Source: DASUAS01 sp035763625 (GTDB lineage Bacteria; Actinomycetota; Acidimicrobiia; IMCC26256; DASPTH01). From it: a stretch of DNA of 26,602 nucleotides. Location: the NCBI GenBank assembly GCA_035763625.1, contig DASUAS010000029.1, positions 1 to 26,602 on the forward strand, written 5' to 3'. The position numbers and the translations under genes are program-made. The notes under the pieces are model-generated. The model worked only from the letters and a program-made list of their open reading frames with translations, was not told where the DNA came from and ran no database searches. Below are positions 1-7,103 of this stretch, piece by piece (the first letter of the stretch is position 1; each line of letters opens with the position of its first letter).

Positions 1-630
1 GGCGGCATCGCCTCGGCCCAGGAAGCCGACGTGAGCGATGAAGCATCGGTCGCGGCCATGGTCGGCGCGGCGGTCGAGCGGTACGGCTCGTTGCAGTTGC
101 TGCACAACAACGCGGCAGACGTCGTCATCATCCAGCGCGACGCCGACGTCGTGACGATGGACGTCGACGTGTGGGACCGCACGATGACCGTGAACCTCCG
201 CGGCCCGATGCTCGGCTGCAAGCACGCGCTGCCGCTCATGTTGTCCGCGGGCGGGGGCGCCATCGTGACCACCTCGTCGACCTCGGGACAGTTCGGCGAC
301 CTCTCGCGGGTCGCGTACGGCGTGTCGAAGGCAGGCATCGACTCGCTCACCCGGTACGTGGCGACGCTCTACGGAAAACAGGGGATTCGTTGCAACGCAG
401 TCGCGCCCGGGGTGGTGAAGACGCCGTCGCTCACTGCGAACGTGCCCGCGGACCAGGTCGCCCTCTTCGAGCGGAATCACCTCACACCTGACATGGGGGA
501 GCCCGAGAACATCGCCGACGTGGTCGCGTTCCTCTTGAGCGACGGCGCGGCGTACATCACGGGGCAGGTCGTCAACGTCGACGGCGGCCTCACATGTCAC
601 ACACCTCTCTACTCGAATTTCATCGCCTGA
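1..630 (+). CDS. SDR family oxidoreductase, 5' end outside window
   Basis: This is a classical short-chain dehydrogenase/reductase that would oxidise or reduce a hydroxyl/carbonyl group with NAD(P)(H). The reading frame is open from base 1, so the N-terminal glycine-rich cofactor motif lies outside the window. Counting from base 1, the structural NNA motif is at residues 36-38, the catalytic serine is in the TSSTSG segment near 91-96, and the catalytic pair is Tyr106 and Lys110 in YGVSK. The end ITGQVVNVDGG is the usual SDR C-terminal segment. A GTG at 31 could be mistaken for the start, but the codons before it (reading GGIASAQEAD) continue the protein. The next SDR follows 77 bases after the stop on the same strand, so the two may be co-transcribed. 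The substrate cannot be read from sequence. Confidence 0.9.
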   Translation, partial: GGIASAQEADVSDEASVAAMVGAAVERYGSLQLLHNNAADVVIIQRDADVVTMDVDVWDRTMTVNLRGPMLGCKHALPLMLSAGGGAIVTTSSTSGQFGDLSRVAYGVSKAGIDSLTRYVATLYGKQGIRCNAVAPGVVKTPSLTANVPADQVALFERNHLTPDMGEPENIADVVAFLLSDGAAYITGQVVNVDGGLTCHTPLYSNFIA

Positions 631-707
631 CGGGTGAGGGCACCCGAGGGCCGAGCCAGACGCAACCCATGGTCGAACAAGAGGACACGGACACAGGAGG
701 TGCATCG

Positions 708-1496
708 GTGGGCCGACTTGATGGGAAAGTGGCGATCATCACCGGGGCCGCCCGCGGACAAGGGGCGGCCGAGGTCCGTCGCTTCGTGGGCGAGGGCGCC
801 AAGGTGGTCTTCGGCGACGTGCTGGACGACCTCGGCCACCAGGTCGCGGCCGAGGTCGGGGACGGGGCGCTGTACGTCCATCACGACGTGTCGCGGGAGG
901 ACGATTGGGAGCGGGTGGTGGGCGAGGCCGAGCGACGCTTCGGCAAGCTCGACGTGCTCGTCAACAACGCCGGAATTCTCGAGTTCGGCACCGTGACGCA
1001 CGAGACCGCGCCGGCGGACTACCTGCGCGTGATCGAGGTGAACCAGATGGGCGCCTTCCTCGGCATGCGCGCAGCCATCCCGGCGATGATGCGCCAGCGC
1101 GGCGGCTCGATCGTGAACATCTCGTCGACCAACGGCTTCGCCGGGTACGGCGGGACCATCGCCTACACCGCGTCGAAGTTCGCAGTGCGAGGTATGACGA
1201 AGACCGCGGCGTTGGAGTACGGCAAGGCGAACATCCGGGTCAACTCCATCCACCCCGGCGGCATCGACACACCCATGACGAGAGGCGCGGATCTCGGTGG
1301 GATGACCGAGGAAGAGCAGGACGCGATGTACGGCAACTTCGCGCTCGGACGGGCCGGTAAGCCGGAAGAAGTCGCGGATCTGGCGCTCTTCCTCGCGTCG
1401 GACGAGTCGGCGTACTGCACCGGCGCGGAGTTCATCGTCGACGGCGGGATGTTGGCCGGAGTCGTCAACCCGTACGCGCGCCCGACCTACGAGTGA
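708..1496 (+). CDS. SDR family oxidoreductase, 3-alpha/20-beta-hydroxysteroid dehydrogenase-like
   Basis: This is a complete classical SDR of 262 residues. The cofactor loop TGAARGQG is at residues 12-19, NNAG at 86-89, the catalytic serine in NISSTNG at about 139-140, Tyr153 and Lys157 in YTASK, and the C-terminal FIVDGG segment is present. The GARG-type glycine loop and the acidic FGDV after strand two resemble bacterial 3-alpha/20-beta-hydroxysteroid dehydrogenases and point to NAD(H), but the substrate is an inference. The GTG start at 708 is chosen because GGAGG at 696-700 stands seven bases upstream and the protein then begins at the normal SDR N-terminus. ATGs at 594 and 669 are in frame but add unconserved sequence, and the former would overlap the preceding gene. 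It probably forms a pair with the SDR upstream. Confidence 0.93.
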   Translation: MGRLDGKVAIITGAARGQGAAEVRRFVGEGAKVVFGDVLDDLGHQVAAEVGDGALYVHHDVSREDDWERVVGEAERRFGKLDVLVNNAGILEFGTVTHETAPADYLRVIEVNQMGAFLGMRAAIPAMMRQRGGSIVNISSTNGFAGYGGTIAYTASKFAVRGMTKTAALEYGKANIRVNSIHPGGIDTPMTRGADLGGMTEEEQDAMYGNFALGRAGKPEEVADLALFLASDESAYCTGAEFIVDGGMLAGVVNPYARPTYE

Positions 1497-1569
1497 ACCG
1501 CAACGCACGACGAGCTCGCACTGGCCCGCCGGTCGGGGCATCTCGCCGTCGAGCGCCTGGTGGCGGCGA

Positions 1570-1587
1570 CACCCCAGGCGTGGGGTG
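1570..1587. terminator. Hairpin between convergent genes, possible terminator
   Basis: CACCCC and GGGGTG form a six-base-pair stem around the loop AGGCGT. It lies between the stop of the plus-strand SDR (1496) and the stop of the convergent minus-strand reductase gene (1603). No T-run follows on either strand, so the terminator role rests mainly on position. Confidence 0.3.
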
Positions 1588-1602
1588 GGTGCACGGATGG
1601 AG

Positions 1603-2181
1603 TCAGACGTGCAAGGCGGGCTGGTAGACGAGCTCTTGGATGTGGCCGTCGAGGGTCCGGTGCTCGATCAACTCGAGGTCGAAGTCGGACGCACCCCGGA
1701 AGATCGGTTCGAGGCCGGTCTCACCGGTGATCACAGGGAAGAGCGTCACCTGGACGCGGTCGACCAGGCCGGCGGCCATCAGCGCCCGGTTCATGGCCAG
1801 GCTGCCGTGTGAGCGCAACGGCACGTCGGACTCGTCCTTGAGCTGGGCGACGACGTCGACGGCGTCGCCGCTCGCGACGGTCGCATCCGGCCAATCGAGC
1901 GGTCCTTCCAACGTGGTCGACACCACCGTTGCCGGCAAGCTCCTCATCCGCGTCACCCACGGGTCACGCACGTCGGAGTCCGCGGTGCTCGAAGCCAGCA
2001 TCTGCGCGAACGCGCGATACGTGTTCGCCCCGAAGATCATGCGCTGCTCGTCGCCGTACAGGGCGAGGCGGTGGTCGAGGAGCTCGGGGCCTTGCCTGCC
2101 CCAGTAGCCGGTCCAGTTCCCGCTGGCGGCGCCGAAGCCGTCGAGGCTGGAGAAGACGTCGAAGGTGTACGTGGCGGTCAT
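1603..2181 (-). CDS. Dihydrofolate reductase-like (RibD C-terminal domain) protein
   Basis: This protein of 192 residues belongs to the broad RibD_C/DHFR-like family, which are NADPH-dependent reductases often annotated only as dihydrofolate reductase family protein. Supporting segments are the N-terminal FDVFSSLDGFGA, the MIFGANTYRAFAQ segment after strand two, the DVVAQLKDE segment, and the late LVDRVQVTLFPVITGETG, which matches the usual DELxLxxxPVxLGxG region of the family. The ATG at 2181 is chosen because GAGGAG lies just upstream on the minus strand and the protein then starts with the family's first beta strand. The frame stays open to 2307, but that extension is arginine-rich and unlike the family. 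It is a single gene, convergent with the SDR at 708-1496. The physiological substrate is unknown, and true folate reduction is unlikely to be its role. Confidence 0.88.
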   Translation of the reverse strand: MTATYTFDVFSSLDGFGAASGNWTGYWGRQGPELLDHRLALYGDEQRMIFGANTYRAFAQMLASSTADSDVRDPWVTRMRSLPATVVSTTLEGPLDWPDATVASGDAVDVVAQLKDESDVPLRSHGSLAMNRALMAAGLVDRVQVTLFPVITGETGLEPIFRGASDFDLELIEHRTLDGHIQELVYQPALHV

Positions 2182-2319
2182 GGGTGCTCTCCTCGAGTGC
2201 GGTGATCGCGTGTGACGACATAGACCGCCAACCACGGTGGGATTCATCGCTCGGCGCGTTGTGGAGACGTTCCGCGGGACCGTCGAGAGCAACCTTGCTC
2301 TGACCATCCCCAGGTCGGA

Positions 2320-3318
2320 TCACGTCGGGTGGAACGGCAACTCCACCGGGCCTCCGTCGCGAGGGGTGTCCTCCGCCCTGGAGAGGTCGCGGTCGAAGAG
2401 CCGTCGTACCGAGTTCCCGGCGACGTCTTCGAGCGCGGGATCAACGACCAACCGGTACGGCGCGTCGAGCCACGGGACCGCGGGTGCGAACGTCCACGAG
2501 CGCTCCTCGGGTCCGACCTCGATCGCACCCCCGACCGGGCCGGCGGAGCCCACGACCTGGAGGCATCGCGCGGCGAGGCCGTGGTCGAGCGGGCGGTCGA
2601 ACCTCACCTGGAGCGGTTCCCGGGTGCCCGCCGCTCCCGCGCTGAGCGACCATGACGACGGCGTGACGTGGCGTCGCTCGTCACCGACCACCTGCCAGGT
2701 TCGCGTCGCATCTGCTCGCAGTGGCCGGCCCGACGCATCCGGGAATTCCGCGTCGACGACCAGGCTCACCGACGTGTGCTCCTGCAACGGGTAGCCGACC
2801 GCCCGATGCGGTACGAGACCGCGTTTGATGCGCGCGGGGTCGAGCAACACCGTGAGCCGCCGCCGGTCGGGATCCCACAACTCGTACTCGGTCGCCAACA
2901 AGGCACCGACGAGCGGCGCGCCGTCGGCGCCGATCAGCCGCACGTGCGCGGCACCCGCCTCCCGCATCGGCGCCGAGAACTCCACGTAGCAGCGCAGGAG
3001 GTTGCGCGGCACGGTCGCAGCCGTCGGGCGGATGGCGACGACCTCGGTCGTCGGCGACGACGCCGGACGGGCGGCGCGGGTCAGGGTGGCGACCACGGTG
3101 CCGTCGACCTCGACCTCGTAGTCGGTCCCGGCGAGGAACGGGAAGCGCGGCACGAAGCAGAGGTCGTCGCCGTCGGCGACGAGACGTCCCGCGGTTGCAG
3201 GCCGCGACTGCACGTCACGCGACGACGCGGGTCGGACGGCGACGAGCGCCGCCGTCGCCCCGCCGCGGACGCGCAAGCACGTTGTGCCGTCCCAGGTCGA
3301 CCACGACACGCCGGTCAC
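2320..3318 (-). CDS. Ig-like (SbsA-type) fold protein, function unknown
   Basis: This 332-residue protein is rich in beta strands. Two segments look like SbsA-type bacterial Ig-like domains. One is residues about 95-210, with CYVEFSAPM at 110-118 and a strand-ending SVSLVVDAEFPDASGRPL. The other is about 220-315, with PLQVRFDRPLDHG and the diagnostic ending ALEDVAGN at 295-302. The N-terminal 90 residues form another small beta domain. No signal peptide or membrane segment is visible, although such folds are commonly extracellular. The GTG start at 3318 is chosen because GGAGG stands five bases upstream, and this start leaves only 17 bases after the stop of the beta-propeller gene. The frame remains open up to 3771, but that part is a shadow of the propeller gene. 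The two genes clearly form an operon. I do not recognise a function. Confidence 0.82.
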   Translation of the reverse strand: MTGVSWSTWDGTTCLRVRGGATAALVAVRPASSRDVQSRPATAGRLVADGDDLCFVPRFPFLAGTDYEVEVDGTVVATLTRAARPASSPTTEVVAIRPTAATVPRNLLRCYVEFSAPMREAGAAHVRLIGADGAPLVGALLATEYELWDPDRRRLTVLLDPARIKRGLVPHRAVGYPLQEHTSVSLVVDAEFPDASGRPLRADATRTWQVVGDERRHVTPSSWSLSAGAAGTREPLQVRFDRPLDHGLAARCLQVVGSAGPVGGAIEVGPEERSWTFAPAVPWLDAPYRLVVDPALEDVAGNSVRRLFDRDLSRAEDTPRDGGPVELPFHPT

Positions 3319-3335
3319 GACGACCTCCGTCGTTG

Positions 3336-4433
3336 CTACAGCGATGCGGTCTTCAGCGAGCGGAGGTGCTTGTCGCCGGCGTCGTCGACCTGCAGCACGA
3401 GGATGTGACTGCCGTTGAGGTTCTCGAGCTTGACGATGCCCCGCAGGTCCTCGACCTCGCGAGGCACACCGACCGGACCCTTCGGCTCGGTGAGCGCGGG
3501 CTGGTCGTCGATGTGTCGCGTGGCGATCTTGATCAACCCGTGCGAGCTGTTGGCCACGAGCACGTGCTCTTCGCCGCCGATGGTGCACGACACCATGTCG
3601 AGCGGCTGGTTCATCGCGCCCAGTTCGGCGACGGTGCGACCGACGATCTTCGTGTCGCGCTCGACGTCGTCGAGCGGGAAGTGCACGACCGGCGTGCACG
3701 TGTAGCTGGCCAGGATGCTCCGTCCGCCCTCGTAGGGGACGAACGTACGGATCGGCGCGGCCGTCTCCCACTGTCCGTGCGACACGTGGAAGATCTCGAG
3801 GTTGTTGGCCTGGACGTCGCTCCCGAACGGGAACGGGATGCGGCGCAGCTTCGACGCGAACTCTTCGTTCGACAGCCCGGCCACCAGCAGCGCGCCATCG
3901 ACGTAGGCGAGATCGGTGATGGTCGCCATGCGGATCGGACGCTTCAGGATGCGGATGGTGCGGTCGCCGAACGTGAGCTCCTCACCGCTCCCGTCGGTGG
4001 GGAGCGTGACGTCGCTGCGGCCATCGGTCTCGTCGGGTGCGTCGTCGATCGTGACCGACGCGGTCGGGACGTCGGTGAGGTCGACGTCGCTCACGGAGCC
4101 GTCGAGGTGGTCGATGCGCACGAGCACCGCGCGGGCGTCGTCGCCGTGACCGCGCTGGACCGACAGGTACACCCCGTGCGTCACCGGGTGGACGGCGAGG
4201 TCGTGGATGGCCACGTCGCCCGCCGCGGCGCCGAGGTACGACGCCACCCGCTCGTCGACGTGTTCGAGATCGAACGGCTCCGCACCTGCGGCCGGTCCGG
4301 TCTCACCGACGTCGATCGCGTGGATGGTGGCGGTCGCGTTGTCGGCGACGAAGAGGACTCCGTCCGGACCGAACGTGATCGGCCCCGACGAACGGAGCGC
4401 GACACTCCCGCGCTGCAGACCCAGGTCGCTCAC
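3336..4433 (-). CDS. Beta-propeller-like protein, function unknown
   Basis: This 365-residue protein appears to be a beta-propeller of NHL/SMP-30-like character. Blade-like strands include GPITFGPDGVLFVADNATATIHAID (residues 17-41, described by position), HDLAVHPVTHGVYLSV (77-92), ITDLAYVDGALLVAGLS (172-188) and VLVANSSHGLIKI (291-303). Other distinctive segments are YTCTPVVHFPL (244-254) and TVAELGAMNQPLDMV (267-281), with a central block containing FPFG at 201-204. No signal peptide is present with the start chosen. The GTG at 4433 has GGAGG six bases upstream, whereas the ATG at 4475 would place the strong ribosome site inside the coding sequence. The following Ig-like gene begins 17 bases after its stop. 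The pair probably acts together. A sensor, scaffold or lactonase-like enzyme are all possible, and no catalytic residues could be assigned. Confidence 0.85.
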   Translation of the reverse strand: MSDLGLQRGSVALRSSGPITFGPDGVLFVADNATATIHAIDVGETGPAAGAEPFDLEHVDERVASYLGAAAGDVAIHDLAVHPVTHGVYLSVQRGHGDDARAVLVRIDHLDGSVSDVDLTDVPTASVTIDDAPDETDGRSDVTLPTDGSGEELTFGDRTIRILKRPIRMATITDLAYVDGALLVAGLSNEEFASKLRRIPFPFGSDVQANNLEIFHVSHGQWETAAPIRTFVPYEGGRSILASYTCTPVVHFPLDDVERDTKIVGRTVAELGAMNQPLDMVSCTIGGEEHVLVANSSHGLIKIATRHIDDQPALTEPKGPVGVPREVEDLRGIVKLENLNGSHILVLQVDDAGDKHLRSLKTASL

Positions 4434-4617
4434 GACGACCCTCCTTCCTGCCGGTGTGCCCGGCGCCATCGCCATCCTACGGAGATTCCGCGGCCTACTC
4501 TCCGGTTGCGTGTGGCGTCTGACGTCACAGCTGTCGCACCACCGTGTCGACGGGGCACTCTGTCGCTCGCCGAGACGGTCTCCATGGTTGGTGAGTGCCT
4601 CGAGCGCGGGAGGGCCG
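4434..4617. promoter_or_regulatory. Divergent intergenic region, probably with back-to-back promoters
   Basis: This 184-base gap separates the starts of the minus-strand propeller gene and the plus-strand methyltransferase gene, so both promoters should lie here. A perfect eight-base palindrome TGACGTCA is at 4520-4527, near the middle. No convincing -35/-10 pair could be picked by eye. Ribosome sites close both ends (GGAGG near 4440 on the minus strand and 4609-4613 on the plus strand). Confidence 0.3.
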
Positions 4618-5460
4618 ATGTCGAGCGCCGACGAGATCCGAGACGGTCAGCGGGTGACGTGGGCCGGGCTGTCCGCGGGCTGGGAGAAGTGGGATTCGGT
4701 CATCATGGATCAGCTGGGCCCGGTCGGTGCCGCGATGATCGAGCGTCTCGACATCGCGGTGGATCAGCAGCACCTCGACATCGCCTCGGGCACGGGTGAG
4801 CCGGGGTTGGGCATCGCGAGGCTGGCGCCGCAGGGACGCGTCGTGCTGACCGATCTCGTCCCGGAGATGTTGGAGATCGCGGCGCGACGAGCCCGGGCGC
4901 AAGGGATCGCCAATGTCGAGACCAAGGTGTGCAGCGCCGATGATCTGCCGTTCGACGACGCCACGTTCGCCAGCGTCTCCGTGCGCTTCGGGTACATGTT
5001 CTTCCCCGACATGGCCGAGGCGACGGCCGAGCTCGCGCGCGTGTTGAAGCCCGGCGGACGTCTCTGCTCGTCGGTGTGGGTCAAGCCCGACGAGAACCCG
5101 TGGACGGCAGTCGCGATGCGCGCGATCGCCACCGAAGCGAAGCTGCCGTCACCCGACCCCGACGGACCGAACATGTTTCGGTGCGCGTCCCCGGGATGTG
5201 TCAGTGCCCTGTACGAGGACGCGGGGCTGCACGACGTCGTCGAGTGGGACGTCGACGTCGAGCTCGTGACGCGATCCCCGGAGGAGTATTGGGAGATGAT
5301 CAGTGAGCACGTCTCGCTCGCTGTCGCGGCGCTGCAGCAGGTCGACGAACCGGCGCGGGATCGCATTCGCGCGAACGCCGTCGCGCAGGTGAGCGCGTAC
5401 GAGAAGGACGGCAAGGTCCGGGTTCCGGGTGTGGCGCGCTGCATCGTGGGAACGAAGTAG
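4618..5460 (+). CDS. SAM-dependent class I methyltransferase (UbiE-like)
   Basis: This 280-residue protein has a class I methyltransferase fold. SAM-binding motif I, LDIASGTGEPG, is at residues 53-63. The acidic residue ending strand two is Asp79 in LTDLVPEML. The adenine-contact segment ADDLPFDDATF is at 107-117, and the post-motif ELARVLKPGG is at 138-147. These match the UbiE/Methyltransf_11 type. The C-terminal 100 residues, which determine the acceptor, show no recognisable signature. The ATG at 4618 has GGAGG at 4609-4613, four bases upstream. The frame is open further upstream to 4207, but that is antisense to the propeller gene. A second, different methyltransferase gene follows 106 bases downstream on the same strand. 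The acceptor substrate is unknown. Confidence 0.93.
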   Translation: MSSADEIRDGQRVTWAGLSAGWEKWDSVIMDQLGPVGAAMIERLDIAVDQQHLDIASGTGEPGLGIARLAPQGRVVLTDLVPEMLEIAARRARAQGIANVETKVCSADDLPFDDATFASVSVRFGYMFFPDMAEATAELARVLKPGGRLCSSVWVKPDENPWTAVAMRAIATEAKLPSPDPDGPNMFRCASPGCVSALYEDAGLHDVVEWDVDVELVTRSPEEYWEMISEHVSLAVAALQQVDEPARDRIRANAVAQVSAYEKDGKVRVPGVARCIVGTK

Positions 5461-5566
5461 GTTGCGAGCGGCGCGCGCGACGGCGCGACCATGAACGCGT
5501 GCAGGTTCTGAACGCATCTGAGGCCCGACGAGCAGACAGCTGCGTCTTCACGCTGGGACGCGTTCG

Positions 5567-6208
5567 ATGAGCATGGTCGAGTTGCCAAGGGTGGTACCGG
5601 AGCGGCCCGGGCGGCCTGAATGGGGAGAAGCCGCGCGTCCGATGCAAGCGTTGACGCGGGAGATCGCCATGGACCGCGCCGCATGGACGCCGGAACGAGT
5701 GGCGCAGATCACCTCGCTGTTCGAGGCCAGCGCGGCGGGGTGGCGCGATCACGACGTCCCTGAGCGTCATGACGCGCTCGACGACGCGCTCGCCCGCGGC
5801 GGGCCCTTCCCGCGCGGATGGTGCGTGGAGGTGGGCTCCGGAACCGGGAACACCACTGCCGACCTGCAGCGTGCGTTCCGCGACGTGGTGTCGCTCGATC
5901 TCTCGCGAGCGATGCTCCGCCATGCCCCGTCCCGAGGTCGCCTGGTCCAAGCCGACGCATCGATGCTGCCGTTGCGCGCGGGCTCGGCGGCCGTGGTCGC
6001 CATGGTCAACATGTTCTTGTTCCCGACCGAGATCGCACGGGTGCTGGCCGACGACGGTGTCGTGGTGTGGGTCAGCACGAACGGTGAGGAGACGCCGATC
6101 TACCTGCCGCCAGCAGAGGTGTTGCGCGCGTTGCCCGGGACGTGGGACGGGAGCACCGCCGAAGCCGGGTGGGGAACCTGGCTCACTGCACGCCGCGCTG
6201 TGAAGTAG
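5567..6208 (+). CDS. SAM-dependent class I methyltransferase
   Basis: This protein has up to 213 residues and a class I methyltransferase core. Motif I, VEVGSGTG, is at residues 87-94, the strand-two acidic residue is Asp111 in SLDLSRAML, motif II-like QADASMLPLRAGS is at 128-140, and IARVLADDGVVVWVS at 156-170 is the post-motif strand. It is shorter than the upstream methyltransferase and lacks a long C-terminal substrate domain. The start is uncertain. ATG at 5567 gives an extra N-terminal segment (PGRPEWGEAARP) whose codon use looks coding. ATGs at 5642 and 5669 are alternatives, the last with a weak GGGAG site about eight bases upstream. The acceptor is not identifiable. Confidence 0.87.
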   Translation: MSMVELPRVVPERPGRPEWGEAARPMQALTREIAMDRAAWTPERVAQITSLFEASAAGWRDHDVPERHDALDDALARGGPFPRGWCVEVGSGTGNTTADLQRAFRDVVSLDLSRAMLRHAPSRGRLVQADASMLPLRAGSAAVVAMVNMFLFPTEIARVLADDGVVVWVSTNGEETPIYLPPAEVLRALPGTWDGSTAEAGWGTWLTARRAVK

Positions 6209-6341
6209 CGACCGTGGCGGGGCGCCCGCTCACACCTTCGACTGGGCGTCCAGCACTGCCGCACCGTCTGGGGTTCTTGTAATCGGGCGGTCCGGGGCGC
6301 ACCATGCCTCTCACGGGTGGACCGTTTGGTGGAGGGGTGTC

Positions 6342-7040
6342 ATGGACGACCGCAATTGGGAGCGTTGGGGCGCGCTCGGGGGGATCCTGTTCGTCGTGCT
6401 CGTTGCGATCACGGCGATCCTGCCGGGGTATCCGCCGAAGACGGGAGACTCGGCCCGCAAGATCGCGGACTTCATCGGTGACAACGGCAACAAGATCCGG
6501 TGGGCTGCCACCACCGGCGGTCTGGCGGTCATCGCGCTGTTCTGGTGGTTGGGATCGGTGTGGCGTCTGATGCGACGCGGTGAAGGCGGATCGCCGCGGT
6601 TGACGGTCACCGCGCTCGCGGGAGCGGTCTTCGCGGCGGTGATGGCGACGATCGGTGCCGTCAGCCTCGCCGTGATCCCCGTGATCGGGACGCACACGTT
6701 CGAGGGTTCGCAGATCCGATACTTCTACATTCTCAGCTCGAACATCGCGGTCGCGACGATGTTCGGCGCGGCGGTGTTCGTCGGCGCCTTCTCCTTGCTC
6801 ATCATCCGGCGTCACGTGCTGCCGCCGATCATCGGTTGGCTCGGTCTCATCGTCGCGGTGCTCGGAATCGTCGGTGGTCCCGTCGTGTCTTCGACGCGCG
6901 ACGCCTTCTTCTACGTCGCGTTCGCGGGATTCGTCGCGTTCCTCGTGTGGGTCGTGATCGTGAGCATCATGATGTTCGTACGCGGAGGCGATGCGCGTGA
7001 CGTCGACACGACGACGACCGCGGACGGTGCGATGGCGTAG
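6342..7040 (+). CDS. Six-helix integral membrane protein, function unknown
   Basis: This 232-residue protein is dominated by hydrophobic helices at about residues 10-29, 55-74, 85-110, 120-155 (long, possibly two helices around 142-146), 158-178 and 186-210. A short acidic/basic N-terminus (MDDRNWERW) and a polar, acidic C-terminal tail (GGDARDVDTTTTADG) flank them. The loop between helices one and two carries DSARKIADFIGDNGNKIRW, which is probably an extracytoplasmic or cytoplasmic amphipathic segment. A GGAGGGG ribosome site stands four bases before the ATG. No transporter or enzyme signature was seen; it resembles uncharacterised actinobacterial membrane proteins only in general layout. 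It lies 133 bases after the second methyltransferase gene and 63 bases before the Rieske oxygenase gene, on the same strand as both. Confidence 0.88.
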   Translation: MDDRNWERWGALGGILFVVLVAITAILPGYPPKTGDSARKIADFIGDNGNKIRWAATTGGLAVIALFWWLGSVWRLMRRGEGGSPRLTVTALAGAVFAAVMATIGAVSLAVIPVIGTHTFEGSQIRYFYILSSNIAVATMFGAAVFVGAFSLLIIRRHVLPPIIGWLGLIVAVLGIVGGPVVSSTRDAFFYVAFAGFVAFLVWVVIVSIMMFVRGGDARDVDTTTTADGAMA

Positions 7041-7103
7041 GCGGCCGTTCTTCGGCTCACCGACCAGTAGGTCGAGCACGGCGAGCGGTGACATGATGGC
7101 TTC

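Noticed and set aside
594..707. N-terminal extension of the second SDR starting at ATG 594
   Set aside because: It would overlap the first SDR, has no family similarity, and the GTG at 708 has a well-placed GGAGG and starts at the normal SDR N-terminus.
3195..4799. A long plus-strand open frame across the propeller gene and the divergent gap
   Set aside because: It runs antisense to the propeller gene and then crosses the methyltransferase start in another frame. Both of those have real motifs and ribosome sites.
7061..7074. CGACC-AGTA-GGTCG hairpin after the membrane protein gene
   Set aside because: The stem is only five base pairs with no T-run, and it is near the start of a same-strand gene. 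It is too weak to call a terminator.
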